Source of the DNA: Clostridia bacterium
Lineage (GTDB): Bacteria; Bacillota; Clostridia; Christensenellales; CAG-138
Reading direction: 5' to 3'
DNA: 62,753 nucleotides
Assembly (NCBI GenBank): GCA_017541305.1
Contig: JAFXZJ010000004.1
Span: 1-62,753 of the forward strand
The notes below the pieces were generated by a model. It saw nothing but the letters and a program-made list of their open reading frames with translations, was not told the DNA's origin and searched no databases. The translations under genes were made by a program, and so were the position numbers. Shown piece after piece: positions 16,568 through 25,474 of this stretch (position 1 is the stretch's first letter; the number at the start of each line of letters is the position of its first letter).

Positions 16568-17746
16568 TTGGAAACCCGGGCAAAAAAGTTCACAGCGGCA
16601 CAGCTTGCGCTGGTCATCGCGTTCTGCGCGGCGATCGCGGCTGTATTCGTGCTCCTTCTGGTGCTTCCCAAGCACGCGGGGGAGCTTTCGCCGCTTGAGT
16701 TCCGCACGCTTGCGGAGCTTCCCTTTGCGGGCAAATCCGCGCAAAAGCTTTCCGACGAGCTGGTCAGGGGCGAGCTTTCCGACAACGTCGATTCATTCCT
16801 TGAGGATCATTTCCCCGGAAGGAGCTTCTTCATTGCGCTCAATTCGTATTATCTGCGGCTGACGGGCAGGAACACCAATCAGCCCGTGATATGGGGCAGG
16901 GAAGGCAGGCTGTATGACGCGCCGCTGCCCGCGCATTCCGAGCAGTTCGATAAGAACAGACAGAAGCTTTTTGAATTTGCCGAGGCCAACGGGCTTGAAA
17001 CCTATATAGTCGATATACCCGCCTCCGCGCTGGCGATCGCGGACAAGCTGCCCGCCGTGCATCCCGATTATTATGACGGCGATTACGTAAAGGCCCTTGC
17101 CGAAAGCGGCTTCACCTACGTGCCCGATCTTGCCGCGCTGTATAAGGCGCAGCCCGATCCCGACGCGCTCTATTACCTGACCGACCATCACTGGACCATG
17201 CAGGGCGCATACGTCTGCTATGCCGATCTCTGCGAAAAGTTGGGCGCCGAGCCCGTGCCCGAATCCGCCTTTGAAAGGGAAGGCTATGAGTTCTTCGGCA
17301 GCTTTTACCGCGAATCCGGCCTGTGGCTGACCAAGCCCGACACGCTTGAGATATGGCGTTCGCCCGTGCTCGATGAGGTCACAACGGCCATCGGTTGGGG
17401 CGAAAGGGCGACTGTGCATAAGGGCGTGTATGACGAGGAAAAGCTTAAGGAGGGCGAGGTGGATAAATACGCCGCCTACCTTTGGTCGAACAACGCGCTG
17501 ACTGTGATCGAGAATCCCAACGGCAGCGGAGAGACGGTAATGCTCGTCAAGGACAGCTATGGCAATTCGATCGCGCCGCTGCTTGCGATGAATTACAGCC
17601 GCATAGTGATGCTGGATACAAGGTATTATACGTCCACGATGCCCCTGCCCTCGGAGCTGATCGCCGAATACGGGATCGAAAAGCTGATCGTCACGTTCGG
17701 CACCGAAAGCATGATTACGGATTCCGGCCTGGCGTTCCTGCGCTGA
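16568..17746 (+). CDS. DHHW-family (AlgJ/AlgX-like) envelope protein
   Basis: 392 residues with one N-terminal transmembrane helix (about 13-35) and an extracellular SGNH-like domain. The signature LTDHHWTMQGAY (about residues 205-216) names the family; WGREGRLYD and LVKDSYGNSIAPLL with a candidate catalytic Ser are also present. Family members help O-acetylate exopolysaccharides together with an MBOAT acyltransferase. Start is TTG at 16568, two bases after the DUF4358 stop; the RBS must lie in the end of that gene and is not strong. Odd: no MBOAT gene is next to it. Confidence 0.85.
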   Translation: METRAKKFTAAQLALVIAFCAAIAAVFVLLLVLPKHAGELSPLEFRTLAELPFAGKSAQKLSDELVRGELSDNVDSFLEDHFPGRSFFIALNSYYLRLTGRNTNQPVIWGREGRLYDAPLPAHSEQFDKNRQKLFEFAEANGLETYIVDIPASALAIADKLPAVHPDYYDGDYVKALAESGFTYVPDLAALYKAQPDPDALYYLTDHHWTMQGAYVCYADLCEKLGAEPVPESAFEREGYEFFGSFYRESGLWLTKPDTLEIWRSPVLDEVTTAIGWGERATVHKGVYDEEKLKEGEVDKYAAYLWSNNALTVIENPNGSGETVMLVKDSYGNSIAPLLAMNYSRIVMLDTRYYTSTMPLPSELIAEYGIEKLIVTFGTESMITDSGLAFLR

Positions 17747-17761
17747 TACAAGGCATAAAAC

Positions 17762-17797
17762 AAAGCAGAATGGGAAATACCCCATCCTGCTTTTTTA
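17762..17797. terminator. Bidirectional terminator after the DHHW gene
   Basis: AAAGCAG-A-ATGGG / CCCAT-C-CTGCTTT with T6 on the plus side and TTTGTTTTA on the minus side; flanking genes converge. Confidence 0.88.
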
Positions 17798-17813
17798 TTC
17801 CCTGTGTAATGCG

Positions 17814-18512
17814 TTACACTACCTTTCCCACCGTGCGCAGCTCGTAAGCGTACTTGATATGGATCGGCGCATAGCGGCTGTTCAGCGCAACCAGCTTCAC
17901 GCCGTTGGAGCGGTCCATCATGCGGCAGTAGGCGTCGCCGTTATAGATGAATATGCCTATATCGCCGTGCTCCAGCTTGGGCGTGCTCTGCACGAAGGCG
18001 ATGCACCCGTCGCGAAGATCGGGCGCCATGGAATCGCCGCGGATGCGCACCGCGAAATTAGCCTCGGGCGGTATGTCAAAGCCCTCGTATCTGCTATAGC
18101 TGTCGCTGTCCAGGAATATGCCCGTGCCCGAGGATATGCTCATGTCATAAAGCGGCAGCGTGCGCTTGACCGCCATGATCGCGGCGGGCTCCTCCGCGGG
18201 CGCCGCCTTGAAGCGGTCGGAAAGGCGCAGCAGCGAGATAAGCTCCTTTGCCATCAGTATCCCGTCGCGGTTCAGGCCCGAATAGGGGCTGTCGGTGCCC
18301 GCGCCTATGAATTCCGCGGGAACGTCGGCCACTCCGTAAATGTGGCAGAGCCATATGAACTGCTCCGCGTCGGGCAGCGAAACGTCGGTCTCCCACTTGC
18401 TCACCGCGCGGTTGGTGATGGGGGAGACGTGCTTTGAAAGCAGCTCCGCCGCCTCCTGCTGCGAATAACCCGCGGCCTTTCTCAATTCGGTCAGTTTTCT
18501 TCCGATATCCAT
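17814..18512 (-). CDS. XRE-S24 (LexA/CI-like) transcriptional regulator
   Basis: 232 residues. N-terminal HTH (LRKAAGYSQQEAAELLS...VSKWE, about 10-42), a middle helical part, and a C-terminal S24 peptidase-like domain with catalytic Ser in IRGDSMAPDL (Ser161) and Lys in GVKLVALN (Lys206). The cleavage region reads ISSGTG rather than the usual Ala-Gly, so self-cleavage is uncertain. ATG 18512 is chosen because AAGGAG lies 9 bases upstream; the frame extends further without an RBS. Single gene with its own promoter. Likely a stress or ligand-responsive repressor; no phage genes are near. Confidence 0.88.
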   Translation of the reverse strand: MDIGRKLTELRKAAGYSQQEAAELLSKHVSPITNRAVSKWETDVSLPDAEQFIWLCHIYGVADVPAEFIGAGTDSPYSGLNRDGILMAKELISLLRLSDRFKAAPAEEPAAIMAVKRTLPLYDMSISSGTGIFLDSDSYSRYEGFDIPPEANFAVRIRGDSMAPDLRDGCIAFVQSTPKLEHGDIGIFIYNGDAYCRMMDRSNGVKLVALNSRYAPIHIKYAYELRTVGKVV

Positions 18513-18542
18513 GATAGGGCTCCTTGATGCTTTGTTGATGGA

Positions 18543-18571
18543 AGCATAGCACAATTCCCACATAAAATCAA
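18543..18571 (-). promoter_or_regulatory. Promoter of the XRE-S24 gene
   Basis: Minus strand TTGATT (18566-18571), 17-bp spacer, TATGCT (18543-18548). Upstream, AGTCGA occurs twice 16 bp apart (18571-18576 and 18587-18592), and a CAGT-N5-ACTG dyad lies next to it; role unknown. Confidence 0.7.
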
Positions 18572-18717
18572 GTCGAATCTTCGCACAGTCGATAACTGCG
18601 CGATTATTTATAGATGATTCTCCTGAAAAGAGATTTAGTACGAACGCCCGAATGCGTATCCTGACCGCCGGGACGGCTTTTTCGGGCCGAATGCCGAGAA
18701 ATTTTACTAATTTATAA

Positions 18718-18747
18718 TTGCTTATTCCCGATAGTGTGTGTTATAAT
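18718..18747 (+). promoter_or_regulatory. Promoter of the kamB-kamC-cysS run
   Basis: TTGCTT, 18-bp spacer, TATAAT. Confidence 0.7.
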
Positions 18748-18768
18748 GGAAAGTGGAGGTTTGCGGTC

Positions 18769-19755
18769 ATGCTCTTTGAACTCATTGAGGGAACAAAAAC
18801 GCTTTCGGTCATAGGTATGTGCAAGAACGCCGGCAAGACCACGGTGCTCAATTCGCTTATCGCCGAATGCGAGAGCCGCGGTGAGACCCTGGGACTGACC
18901 TCCATAGGGCGCGACGGCGAGCGCAGCGACCTTGTGACCAACACCAAAAAGCCCGAGATATTCGTGCGCTCGGGCGCGGTCATCGCCACCGCCGAGAGCC
19001 TGCTTTCCGAATGCGATATCTCGATGGAGATACTTGCCGCAACGGGCATACCCACGCCCATGGGCGATATCATAATAGTCAGGGCGCGCTCCTCGGGCTA
19101 CGTGCAGATCGGCGGCGCCTCGATCACGACCTATCAGCAGGTCGTGCGGGACGAGCTATATAAATACGGCTGTGCGCGCGTGTTCATCGACGGCGCGATC
19201 AGCCGCAAATCGCTGGGCAACCCCGCCCTTGCCGACGGAGTGATACTCAGCTCCGGCGCGTCATACGATCCGTCGATATCAAAGACGGTGCTTGACACGG
19301 CCTATATCGCAAGGCTGTTCAGCCTTGAGGAATGCGCGCTTACGCCCGGCCCCGCGCGGTTCACCGCCATAAGGGGCGATGAAAGCTTTTCCTGCGGGGA
19401 GCCCGACGAGCTCGTGCCCTTCCTTAAGGCGGGAGCGGACGCGCTGGTGATCAGGGGCGCGGTGACGGACGGCACGGCGAATCAGCTTACGGCCATCGGC
19501 AAGCTGCTCAAAAACACGGTGCTTGCCGCCGAGGACGCCTCAAGGCTGCTGCTAAAGCCCGCCGGCTTTGAAAAGCTCATGCGCTTTTCGGGCGGCTTCC
19601 GCGTGCTCAAGGGAACAAGGCTCACGGCGGTCACGGTCAATCCGTTCTCCGCTTACGGGCTGCATTACGATAAAAACGAATTCAAGGAGCGGGTCGAAGC
19701 GGCGCTTGCGCAGGCGGGCGTCGGCGTGCCCGTTATGGACGTGAAGGATGCTTGA
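18769..19755 (+). CDS. kamB: Lysine 5,6-aminomutase reactivase subunit KamB-like
   Basis: 328 residues. A P-loop near the start (IGMCKNAGKTTVLN, about 16-29) followed by GLTSIGRDGE, VTNTKKPEIFVRSG, TPMGDIIIVRARSSGY and IDGAISRKS blocks, which match what I know of KamB. In lysine-fermenting clostridia KamB works with the MutS-like KamC to restore the adenosylcobalamin of aminomutases after inactivation. ATG 18769 follows GTGGAGGT. It overlaps kamC by eight bases. No aminomutase subunit gene (kamD/kamE) lies in the window, so the target may be elsewhere or differ. Confidence 0.82.
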   Translation: MLFELIEGTKTLSVIGMCKNAGKTTVLNSLIAECESRGETLGLTSIGRDGERSDLVTNTKKPEIFVRSGAVIATAESLLSECDISMEILAATGIPTPMGDIIIVRARSSGYVQIGGASITTYQQVVRDELYKYGCARVFIDGAISRKSLGNPALADGVILSSGASYDPSISKTVLDTAYIARLFSLEECALTPGPARFTAIRGDESFSCGEPDELVPFLKAGADALVIRGAVTDGTANQLTAIGKLLKNTVLAAEDASRLLLKPAGFEKLMRFSGGFRVLKGTRLTAVTVNPFSAYGLHYDKNEFKERVEAALAQAGVGVPVMDVKDA

Positions 19756-21175
19756 CAACAATCAGCTCAATTCGATAGGCTTCCGCTACGTGTGCGACCG
19801 GCTGGAGCTTCTTACCCCCTATGGTGAGGAGCTTGCGCGGCATCCGCATTTTTACGCGGAGCATGAGCTTGCGGCGCTTGCGGGCGAGCAGCGGAACGTG
19901 TGCGAGCTTCGGCGCGCGGCGAACGAGCGCACCGCCGAGGTCAACGAGCTTATGCGCCTTTTGATGCCCGTAAAGGACATTCGGCGCTCGATAGAGAGCC
20001 TTGATATCCGCACGCTCACCGAGGTGGAGCTGTTCGAGCTGAAGCGCTTCCTTTTGCAGCTGGAGCTGCTTGCGCCAAAGCTTGACGCGCTTGATTTAAG
20101 GCTTTTCGATATCTCGATCGCCGCGCTTCCCAAGGCGCTCGATCTGATCGATCCCGAGGGGATGCGTTCGCCCTCGTTTTACGTTTCCGACAGGCTTTCG
20201 GATAAGCTTGCCGATATAAGGCGCAGGCGCAGGAAGATCGACGAGTCGATAAAGCGCGAGGGGCTTACCGAGGCGCTCAGCCTGAAGCGCACGCGCCTTG
20301 CCGCCGAGGAGGACGAGGAGAATCACGTCGTCCGCACGGCGCTTTCGGAAAAGCTCAGGCGTTACAGGGACGCGCTTTTGCGGAACGCGGAAAGCATCGG
20401 CAGGCTTGATTTTGCGCTTGGCAAGGCGCGGCTTGCCAATTCGCTTGGCGCCGTGACTCCCGAGGTGGGAGGCGAAGCGTTTGTGATGCGCGGCATGACA
20501 AATCCCCGCATAGCGCAGGCGCTCGAGGCCAAGGGACGCGCTTTCGTGCCCGTCACTATGCGGCTTGAAAAGGGCACGGCCGTTATCACCGGCGCGAATA
20601 TGGGCGGCAAATCGGTTGCGATAAAAACGCTTGCGCTTAACGCGCAGCTTGCGATGTGCGGCTTTCCCGTGTTCGCCGAGGAGGTAAAGCTGCCCTGCCT
20701 TGACGACGTATGCCTTTTAAGCGAGGACCGCGAGGACGCGATGAGCGGCCTTTCAAGCTTCGGAGGCGAGATGAAGGCGTTCGATTCCATACTTCGGGAT
20801 ACCGTGGAACGCCGCTGCGTGCTGGTGATGCTTGATGAGTTCGCGCGCGGCACCAACCCGCACGAGGGCGCGGCGATAGTCCGCGCGGCGGCGCGCCTGT
20901 TCAACGGGCGCAATAACGCCTATGCCGTGATCGCCACTCATTTTGACGGCGTGGCAAGGCTTGCGCGGCTGCACTATCAAGTGGCGGGCCTGCGTAACGC
21001 CGATCCCGAAAGGCTGCGCGCAAGCATAAGCGCCGGCGGAGCGGATACGCTTGCGGGGTTCATGGATTACGGCCTCTATCCCGTGGACAGGAACGAGGAG
21101 CCCCCGCGCGACGCGGTGACGATAATCCGCGCTCTGGGCGTGACGGCAGAATTCACAGATCAAATAGATATTTAA
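19748..21175 (+). CDS. kamC: MutS-like ATPase, KamC-like reactivase subunit
   Basis: 475 residues. The C-terminal half is a MutS-type ATPase: Walker A ITGANMGGKSVAIKT (about 278-292), Walker B region VLVMLDEFARGTNPHEGAA, and the ATHFDG switch. The N-terminal half is helical and lacks the mismatch-recognition and endonuclease domains of MutS1/MutS2, as in KamC. The C-terminal DYGLYPVDR...DAVTIIRALG block is also KamC-like. Starts inside the end of kamB, so translation is coupled. Alternative reading: an uncharacterised MutS-family ATPase with another client. Confidence 0.82.
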   Translation: MLDNNQLNSIGFRYVCDRLELLTPYGEELARHPHFYAEHELAALAGEQRNVCELRRAANERTAEVNELMRLLMPVKDIRRSIESLDIRTLTEVELFELKRFLLQLELLAPKLDALDLRLFDISIAALPKALDLIDPEGMRSPSFYVSDRLSDKLADIRRRRRKIDESIKREGLTEALSLKRTRLAAEEDEENHVVRTALSEKLRRYRDALLRNAESIGRLDFALGKARLANSLGAVTPEVGGEAFVMRGMTNPRIAQALEAKGRAFVPVTMRLEKGTAVITGANMGGKSVAIKTLALNAQLAMCGFPVFAEEVKLPCLDDVCLLSEDREDAMSGLSSFGGEMKAFDSILRDTVERRCVLVMLDEFARGTNPHEGAAIVRAAARLFNGRNNAYAVIATHFDGVARLARLHYQVAGLRNADPERLRASISAGGADTLAGFMDYGLYPVDRNEEPPRDAVTIIRALGVTAEFTDQIDI

Positions 21176-21191
21176 TTACGGAGGGATCCAT

Positions 21192-22613
21192 ATGTATAAA
21201 ATCAAGCTCTACAACACCGCGACGCGCACCGTCGAACCCGTAGAGACCCACGAGCCGGGCAAGCTGACGTTCTACACCTGCGGCCCGACCGTCTATCATT
21301 ACGCGCACATAGGCAATCTGCGCACCTATATCATGGAGGACGTGCTTGAAAAGCTCTTCACGCTCGCGGGGTACGAGGTCAAGCGCGCCATGAACATCAC
21401 CGACGTGGGCCATCTCACCAGCGACGCCGATACGGGCGCCGACAAGATGCTCGAGGGCGCCAGGCGCGAGGGCAAGACGGCGATGGAGATAGCCGAATTC
21501 TATACCAAGGCGTTCTTTGACGACTGCGAAAAGCTGAATATCAAAAAGCCCGGGATCGTCGTTCCGGCAACCGGCTGCATAGACGATTTCATAAAGCTCA
21601 TAAGCATACTATTCGAAAAGGGATATGCGTATCAGGCGGGCGGCAACGTGTATTTCGACACCTCCAAGGCCAAGGATTATTACCGCCTGACCGGGCATTC
21701 CGCCGACGACCTTATGGTGGGCGTGCGCGACGACGTTACCGAGGATTCGAACAAGCGCAATAAATCCGATTTCGTGCTGTGGTTCACCGAATCGAAATTC
21801 GGCGAGCAGGAGCTTCGCTGGGATTCCCCCTGGGGCTATGGCTACCCCGGCTGGCATATCGAGTGCTCCGCTATATCGCTCGCGAACCTGGGCGAATATC
21901 TTGATATTCACGCGGGCGGCGTGGACAATATCTTCCCGCATCACACCAACGAGATCGCGCAGTCCGAAGCCGCGCTCGGCCACGAATGGTGCGGGCACTG
22001 GTTCCATCCCAGGCATCTTAACGATAAGTCGGGCAAGATGAGCAAATCCAAGGGCGGCATACTAACCGTCTCCGTGCTCGAGGAAAAGGGCTATAAGCCG
22101 CTCGCTTACCGCCTGTTCTGCCTGCAGAGCCATTATCTTAAGCAGCTCGTGTTCTCTTACGAGTCCCTTGACAACGCCGAATCCGCCTATGACAAGCTGC
22201 TCTCGAGGATCGCGAATATCAAGGCGCGGGCCGACAGGGAGAACGCCGCGGCCGATCCCGAAAAGGTCAATGAATATAAAGAAAGATTCATCGAGACCGT
22301 TGGCGACGACCTTAATACATCCATGGGCCTTACTCTGCTTTACGAGGTGATAAAGGCCGATATGGACGACGCGACCAAGATCGGCATAATCAAGGTGTTC
22401 GACAGCGTGCTTTCGCTCGATCTGCTTTCCGGCAAGGCCGAGGAAGAGGAGGAGGCGGGCGATACCGCGCATCTTGAGGAGCTGCTTTTGAAGCGCGCCG
22501 AGGCCAAGAAGAACAGGGATTGGGCCACAGCCGACGCGATACGCGACGAGGTCAAGGCCGCGGGCTATATGATAGTCGACACCCCCGAGGGAGCAAAGCT
22601 CAAAAAGCTCTGA
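21192..22613 (+). CDS. cysS: Cysteinyl-tRNA synthetase
   Basis: Charges tRNA-Cys. 473 residues, class I synthetase with the HIGH-type motif HIGN in TVYHYAHIGNLRTY (about 36-49), the zinc-site Cys early in the protein (TCGPT), GYGYPGWHIECSA, the HHTNEIAQSEA block and KMSKSKGG. The C-terminal helix domain is complete. RBS ACGGAGGGA sits 6-14 bases before the ATG. It follows kamC by 16 bases and is probably co-transcribed. Confidence 0.96.
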   Translation: MYKIKLYNTATRTVEPVETHEPGKLTFYTCGPTVYHYAHIGNLRTYIMEDVLEKLFTLAGYEVKRAMNITDVGHLTSDADTGADKMLEGARREGKTAMEIAEFYTKAFFDDCEKLNIKKPGIVVPATGCIDDFIKLISILFEKGYAYQAGGNVYFDTSKAKDYYRLTGHSADDLMVGVRDDVTEDSNKRNKSDFVLWFTESKFGEQELRWDSPWGYGYPGWHIECSAISLANLGEYLDIHAGGVDNIFPHHTNEIAQSEAALGHEWCGHWFHPRHLNDKSGKMSKSKGGILTVSVLEEKGYKPLAYRLFCLQSHYLKQLVFSYESLDNAESAYDKLLSRIANIKARADRENAAADPEKVNEYKERFIETVGDDLNTSMGLTLLYEVIKADMDDATKIGIIKVFDSVLSLDLLSGKAEEEEEAGDTAHLEELLLKRAEAKKNRDWATADAIRDEVKAAGYMIVDTPEGAKLKKL

Positions 22614-22645
22614 TATAAAAGCAAAATCATTTAAAGGAGAACCTT

Positions 22646-23575
22646 ATGAAACTTTCTTCTAAAATACTCATCGCAGTGCTTGCGCTGCTGCTCATGACTG
22701 TATTCTCGGGCTCCGCGTTTGCGGACGTGATAGTCACGGCCACCGAGAACGCCGCCACGGAGGCCCCCGCCGCCACCGAAAGCACGGGCGTCAATTCCAA
22801 TTACACCGTCGGCATGACCGTGACCGACAGCGAGGGCAATCCCGTGCAGAGCGGGGGCTTCTTGAGCTGCCTCTCCGCCGGCGCCAGCTTCTATATCAAT
22901 CACGGCTATATCATCACCGCCAGGTATTATGATTCCAACGGCAAGGCGTATGACACGAGCGACCGCCTTATTCTGGGCGTTGCGACCGACAGCGATTACG
23001 TGCACGTTGACGGCAACGTGATCACGCTCGATCCCGCTCCCTCGCCCTACGTGTTCACGATCAGGGTCGCCGACGCCAAGTCGGATTCCGGCGAGATCAC
23101 CTATCCCCTTGACGTCAAGCAGATCAAGATCGAGTTTGCGGACATACTCCTGCTTGCCGTTGCCGCTTACGTGCTTGTCGAGGCCATAAGGGGCAAGGGC
23201 TCGCTCTTCAAGGAGGACTTCATCAAGGAGGATAAGCTCGATCAGTTCAGAAAGCTCATGCGCCTTGTTTGCTTCGTAGTTGCCATAGTGCTCATCGCCG
23301 CGGCGGTGCTTTCGATATTCTTCAGCTATATCGACGGCATGACCACCGTCAGGTACGTCCTGTTCGGCATTGGACTTGCGGGCCTTATCTCCATGGTCGT
23401 CATCAACAACGTGTTCACCGACAAGGAAAAGCGCGCAAAGGCGTTCCAGGGCGGCGGCAGCGGCACCCCCACCAACAGCTCCGCGGCGTTTGAATTCGAC
23501 GGCACCGAGCCCACGCTTGACGAGGTGCTTGCCGATATCGAAAAGGACAAGGGCGAAAGCTCCGACAATAACTGA
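22646..23575 (+). CDS. Exported membrane protein, unknown function
   Basis: 309 residues: signal peptide (residues 1-26), an extracellular beta-rich domain (about 30-165) with a Tyr-rich centre, then three hydrophobic segments near 168-185, 212-235 and 240-260, and a Gly/Ser and acidic cytoplasmic tail. No family recognised. AAAGGAG precedes the ATG. It is followed after 13 bases by the PfoR-like permease gene, with which it is probably co-expressed; it could be an accessory of that permease (inference). Confidence 0.75.
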   Translation: MKLSSKILIAVLALLLMTVFSGSAFADVIVTATENAATEAPAATESTGVNSNYTVGMTVTDSEGNPVQSGGFLSCLSAGASFYINHGYIITARYYDSNGKAYDTSDRLILGVATDSDYVHVDGNVITLDPAPSPYVFTIRVADAKSDSGEITYPLDVKQIKIEFADILLLAVAAYVLVEAIRGKGSLFKEDFIKEDKLDQFRKLMRLVCFVVAIVLIAAAVLSIFFSYIDGMTTVRYVLFGIGLAGLISMVVINNVFTDKEKRAKAFQGGGSGTPTNSSAAFEFDGTEPTLDEVLADIEKDKGESSDNN

Positions 23576-23588
23576 TCCGGAGGCATTC

Positions 23589-24767
23589 ATGGAAACCGTA
23601 AAGAAGGAAACGTGGCTCTCGCGCGCCGTTAAAAGGTATTTTATAGACGCGCTCGGCTCCATGGCAAAGGGCCTGTTCGCAACGCTCCTCGTGGGCACCA
23701 TAATAGGCGCCGTCGCCATGCTGCTGGGCATGGCGCTGCCCGCCGAGGGCGCCCAGCTCACCTTCTGGCAGAAGACGCTTGCGGCGATCACCAAGTTTCT
23801 TAACGCCGTTGCGGGTGTTGCCAAGAACAATTACGTGGTCGGCGCCGCGATAGGCATCGCTATCGCGCAGGGCATGAAGGCTTCGCCCCTGGTGCTGTTC
23901 TCCGCCGCCGTCACGGGTGCGATCGGCTATTGTGCGGGCGTGGGCGACAAGGCGATCAGCTTCGTCGCCTCCGAGGTGTCGGTCACTGCCGGCCCCATCG
24001 GCGCGTATTTTGCGGCGATAATAGGCGTGGAGCTGGGTCAGCTCGTCGCGGGAAAGACCAAGGTCGATATACTCGTGGTGCCCCTTGTTTCGATACTCAC
24101 GGGCGGCCTTGTGGGATATCTGCTGGGCGCTCCTCTTGCGCTGTTCATCAAGTGGCTCGCGCACGTGATAGGCCTTGCCACCGCAATGGCGCCCGTTCCC
24201 ATGGGCATAATAGTTGCGGTGCTGGTGGGCTGGATACTCACCGCGCCCATTTCAAGCGCGGCGATATGCGCAATGATATTCTCCGAATCCATCATAAGCA
24301 CGCTCGATCCGCAGACGGCGCACGGCCTTATGCTTGCCGCAGGCGCGGCAACGGTGGGCTGCTGCTGTCAAATGGTGGGCTTTGCGGTGGCCTCCTTCCG
24401 TGAGAACCGCTGGGGCGGCCTTGTTTCGCAGGGCATAGGCACCTCCATGCTGCAGGTGCCCAACATAATGCGCCATCCCGCCATAATAATCCCGCCCACG
24501 CTTGCGGCGGTGATACTCGGGCCCATCTCCACCACCGTGCTGCCCATGTTCAACACCGGCATCAACGCCGGCATGGGCACCTGCGGCCTTGTTGGCCAGA
24601 TCGGCACCTATATCACCATGCTGGGCATGGAGGGCGAAAACTGGCTGACCGTCACGTTAAAGGTGCTTGCGCTGCATATCGTGCTGCCCGCGCTGATAGC
24701 CTTCGGCGCGTCCGAGCTCATGCGCAAGCTCAAGTGGATCAAGCAGGGCGATCAGCTTCTTGACTGA
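23589..24767 (+). CDS. PTS IIC-like / PfoR family membrane protein
   Basis: 392 residues, about ten hydrophobic segments. The N-terminal KRYFIDALGSMAKGLFATLLVGTI and the conserved GMGTCGLVGQIGTY, PVPMGIIVAVLVGWILTAPISSAAIC and HPAIIIPPTLAA stretches are those of the PfoR/PTS EIIC_2 family. PfoR was named as a regulator of perfringolysin, but members look like permeases; the substrate is unknown. No PTS IIA/IIB gene is nearby. GGAGG lies 6 bases upstream of the ATG; engB starts one base after its stop. Confidence 0.85.
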   Translation: METVKKETWLSRAVKRYFIDALGSMAKGLFATLLVGTIIGAVAMLLGMALPAEGAQLTFWQKTLAAITKFLNAVAGVAKNNYVVGAAIGIAIAQGMKASPLVLFSAAVTGAIGYCAGVGDKAISFVASEVSVTAGPIGAYFAAIIGVELGQLVAGKTKVDILVVPLVSILTGGLVGYLLGAPLALFIKWLAHVIGLATAMAPVPMGIIVAVLVGWILTAPISSAAICAMIFSESIISTLDPQTAHGLMLAAGAATVGCCCQMVGFAVASFRENRWGGLVSQGIGTSMLQVPNIMRHPAIIIPPTLAAVILGPISTTVLPMFNTGINAGMGTCGLVGQIGTYITMLGMEGENWLTVTLKVLALHIVLPALIAFGASELMRKLKWIKQGDQLLD

Positions 24768-24768
24768 T

Positions 24769-25377
24769 ATGAGCGAATTTGTGATCAAATCGGCAAGATT
24801 CATAACCAGCTGCGGCTTGGGGAGCGAGCTCCCCGAGCGGCGGCCCTGCGAGATCGCCGTCGTAGGCAAATCGAACGTCGGCAAATCCTCGCTTATAAAC
24901 TCGCTGTGCGGGCGCAGCAAGCTTGCCAAGACCTCGTCGACCCCGGGCAAGACCAAGCTGATAAATTACTTCCTGCTGAATGAGGAATTCTATCTGGTCG
25001 ACCTTCCGGGCTATGGCTATGCCGCCGCTCCCAAGGCCGAACAGCAGAAATGGGGCAGGCTGATGGAGGATTATCTTTCCTCCGGGCGCGTCGATCACAT
25101 CTATATGCTGATCGATATAAGGCACGAGCCCACCGCGCACGATAAGCAGATGTTCGGCTATATACTGTATTACGGCATCCCATACACGCTCATCGCCACA
25201 AAGGCCGATAAGCTTGCCAAAACCAAGCGCAAGCCCGCCGCAAACGCCGCGGCAAAGCTGCTTGGCGCGCCGCCCTATGCCGTGGCCTATTCGTCCGAAA
25301 CGGGCGACGGCAGGCAGGAGCTGCTTGAAAGGATCAACGCGGTGGCACACCCCGAAGCGGGGATCGAGACCGAATAA
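24769..25377 (+). CDS. engB: Ribosome-biogenesis GTPase EngB/YsxC
   Basis: 202 residues. GTPase needed for 50S subunit assembly. G1 GKSNVGKSS (about 32-40), G2 Thr region STPGKTK, G3 DLPGYGYA, G4 TKAD, and a G5-like SSET are all present. ATG 24769 begins the family's usual MSEFVIKSA; no good RBS is visible, which suits translational coupling with the upstream gene whose stop ends at 24767. Normal length for the family. Confidence 0.95.
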   Translation: MSEFVIKSARFITSCGLGSELPERRPCEIAVVGKSNVGKSSLINSLCGRSKLAKTSSTPGKTKLINYFLLNEEFYLVDLPGYGYAAAPKAEQQKWGRLMEDYLSSGRVDHIYMLIDIRHEPTAHDKQMFGYILYYGIPYTLIATKADKLAKTKRKPAANAAAKLLGAPPYAVAYSSETGDGRQELLERINAVAHPEAGIETE

Positions 25378-25394
25378 TATTTTTTCAAACCCTA

Positions 25395-25423
25395 TTGACA
25401 TATAGGGGGGATATGCGCATAAT
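25395..25423 (+). promoter_or_regulatory. Promoter of the zinc-ribbon/metallophosphoesterase operon
   Basis: TTGACA, 17-bp spacer, CATAAT. Confidence 0.75.
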
Positions 25424-25474
25424 AATACCGCAAGGCAAAGCCCTGGCATAATGCGTTATTTCGGAGGAATCGTT

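Noticed and set aside
17814-18512. Prophage repressor
   Set aside because: The XRE-S24 protein looks like a CI repressor, but no integrase, att site or phage gene is near.
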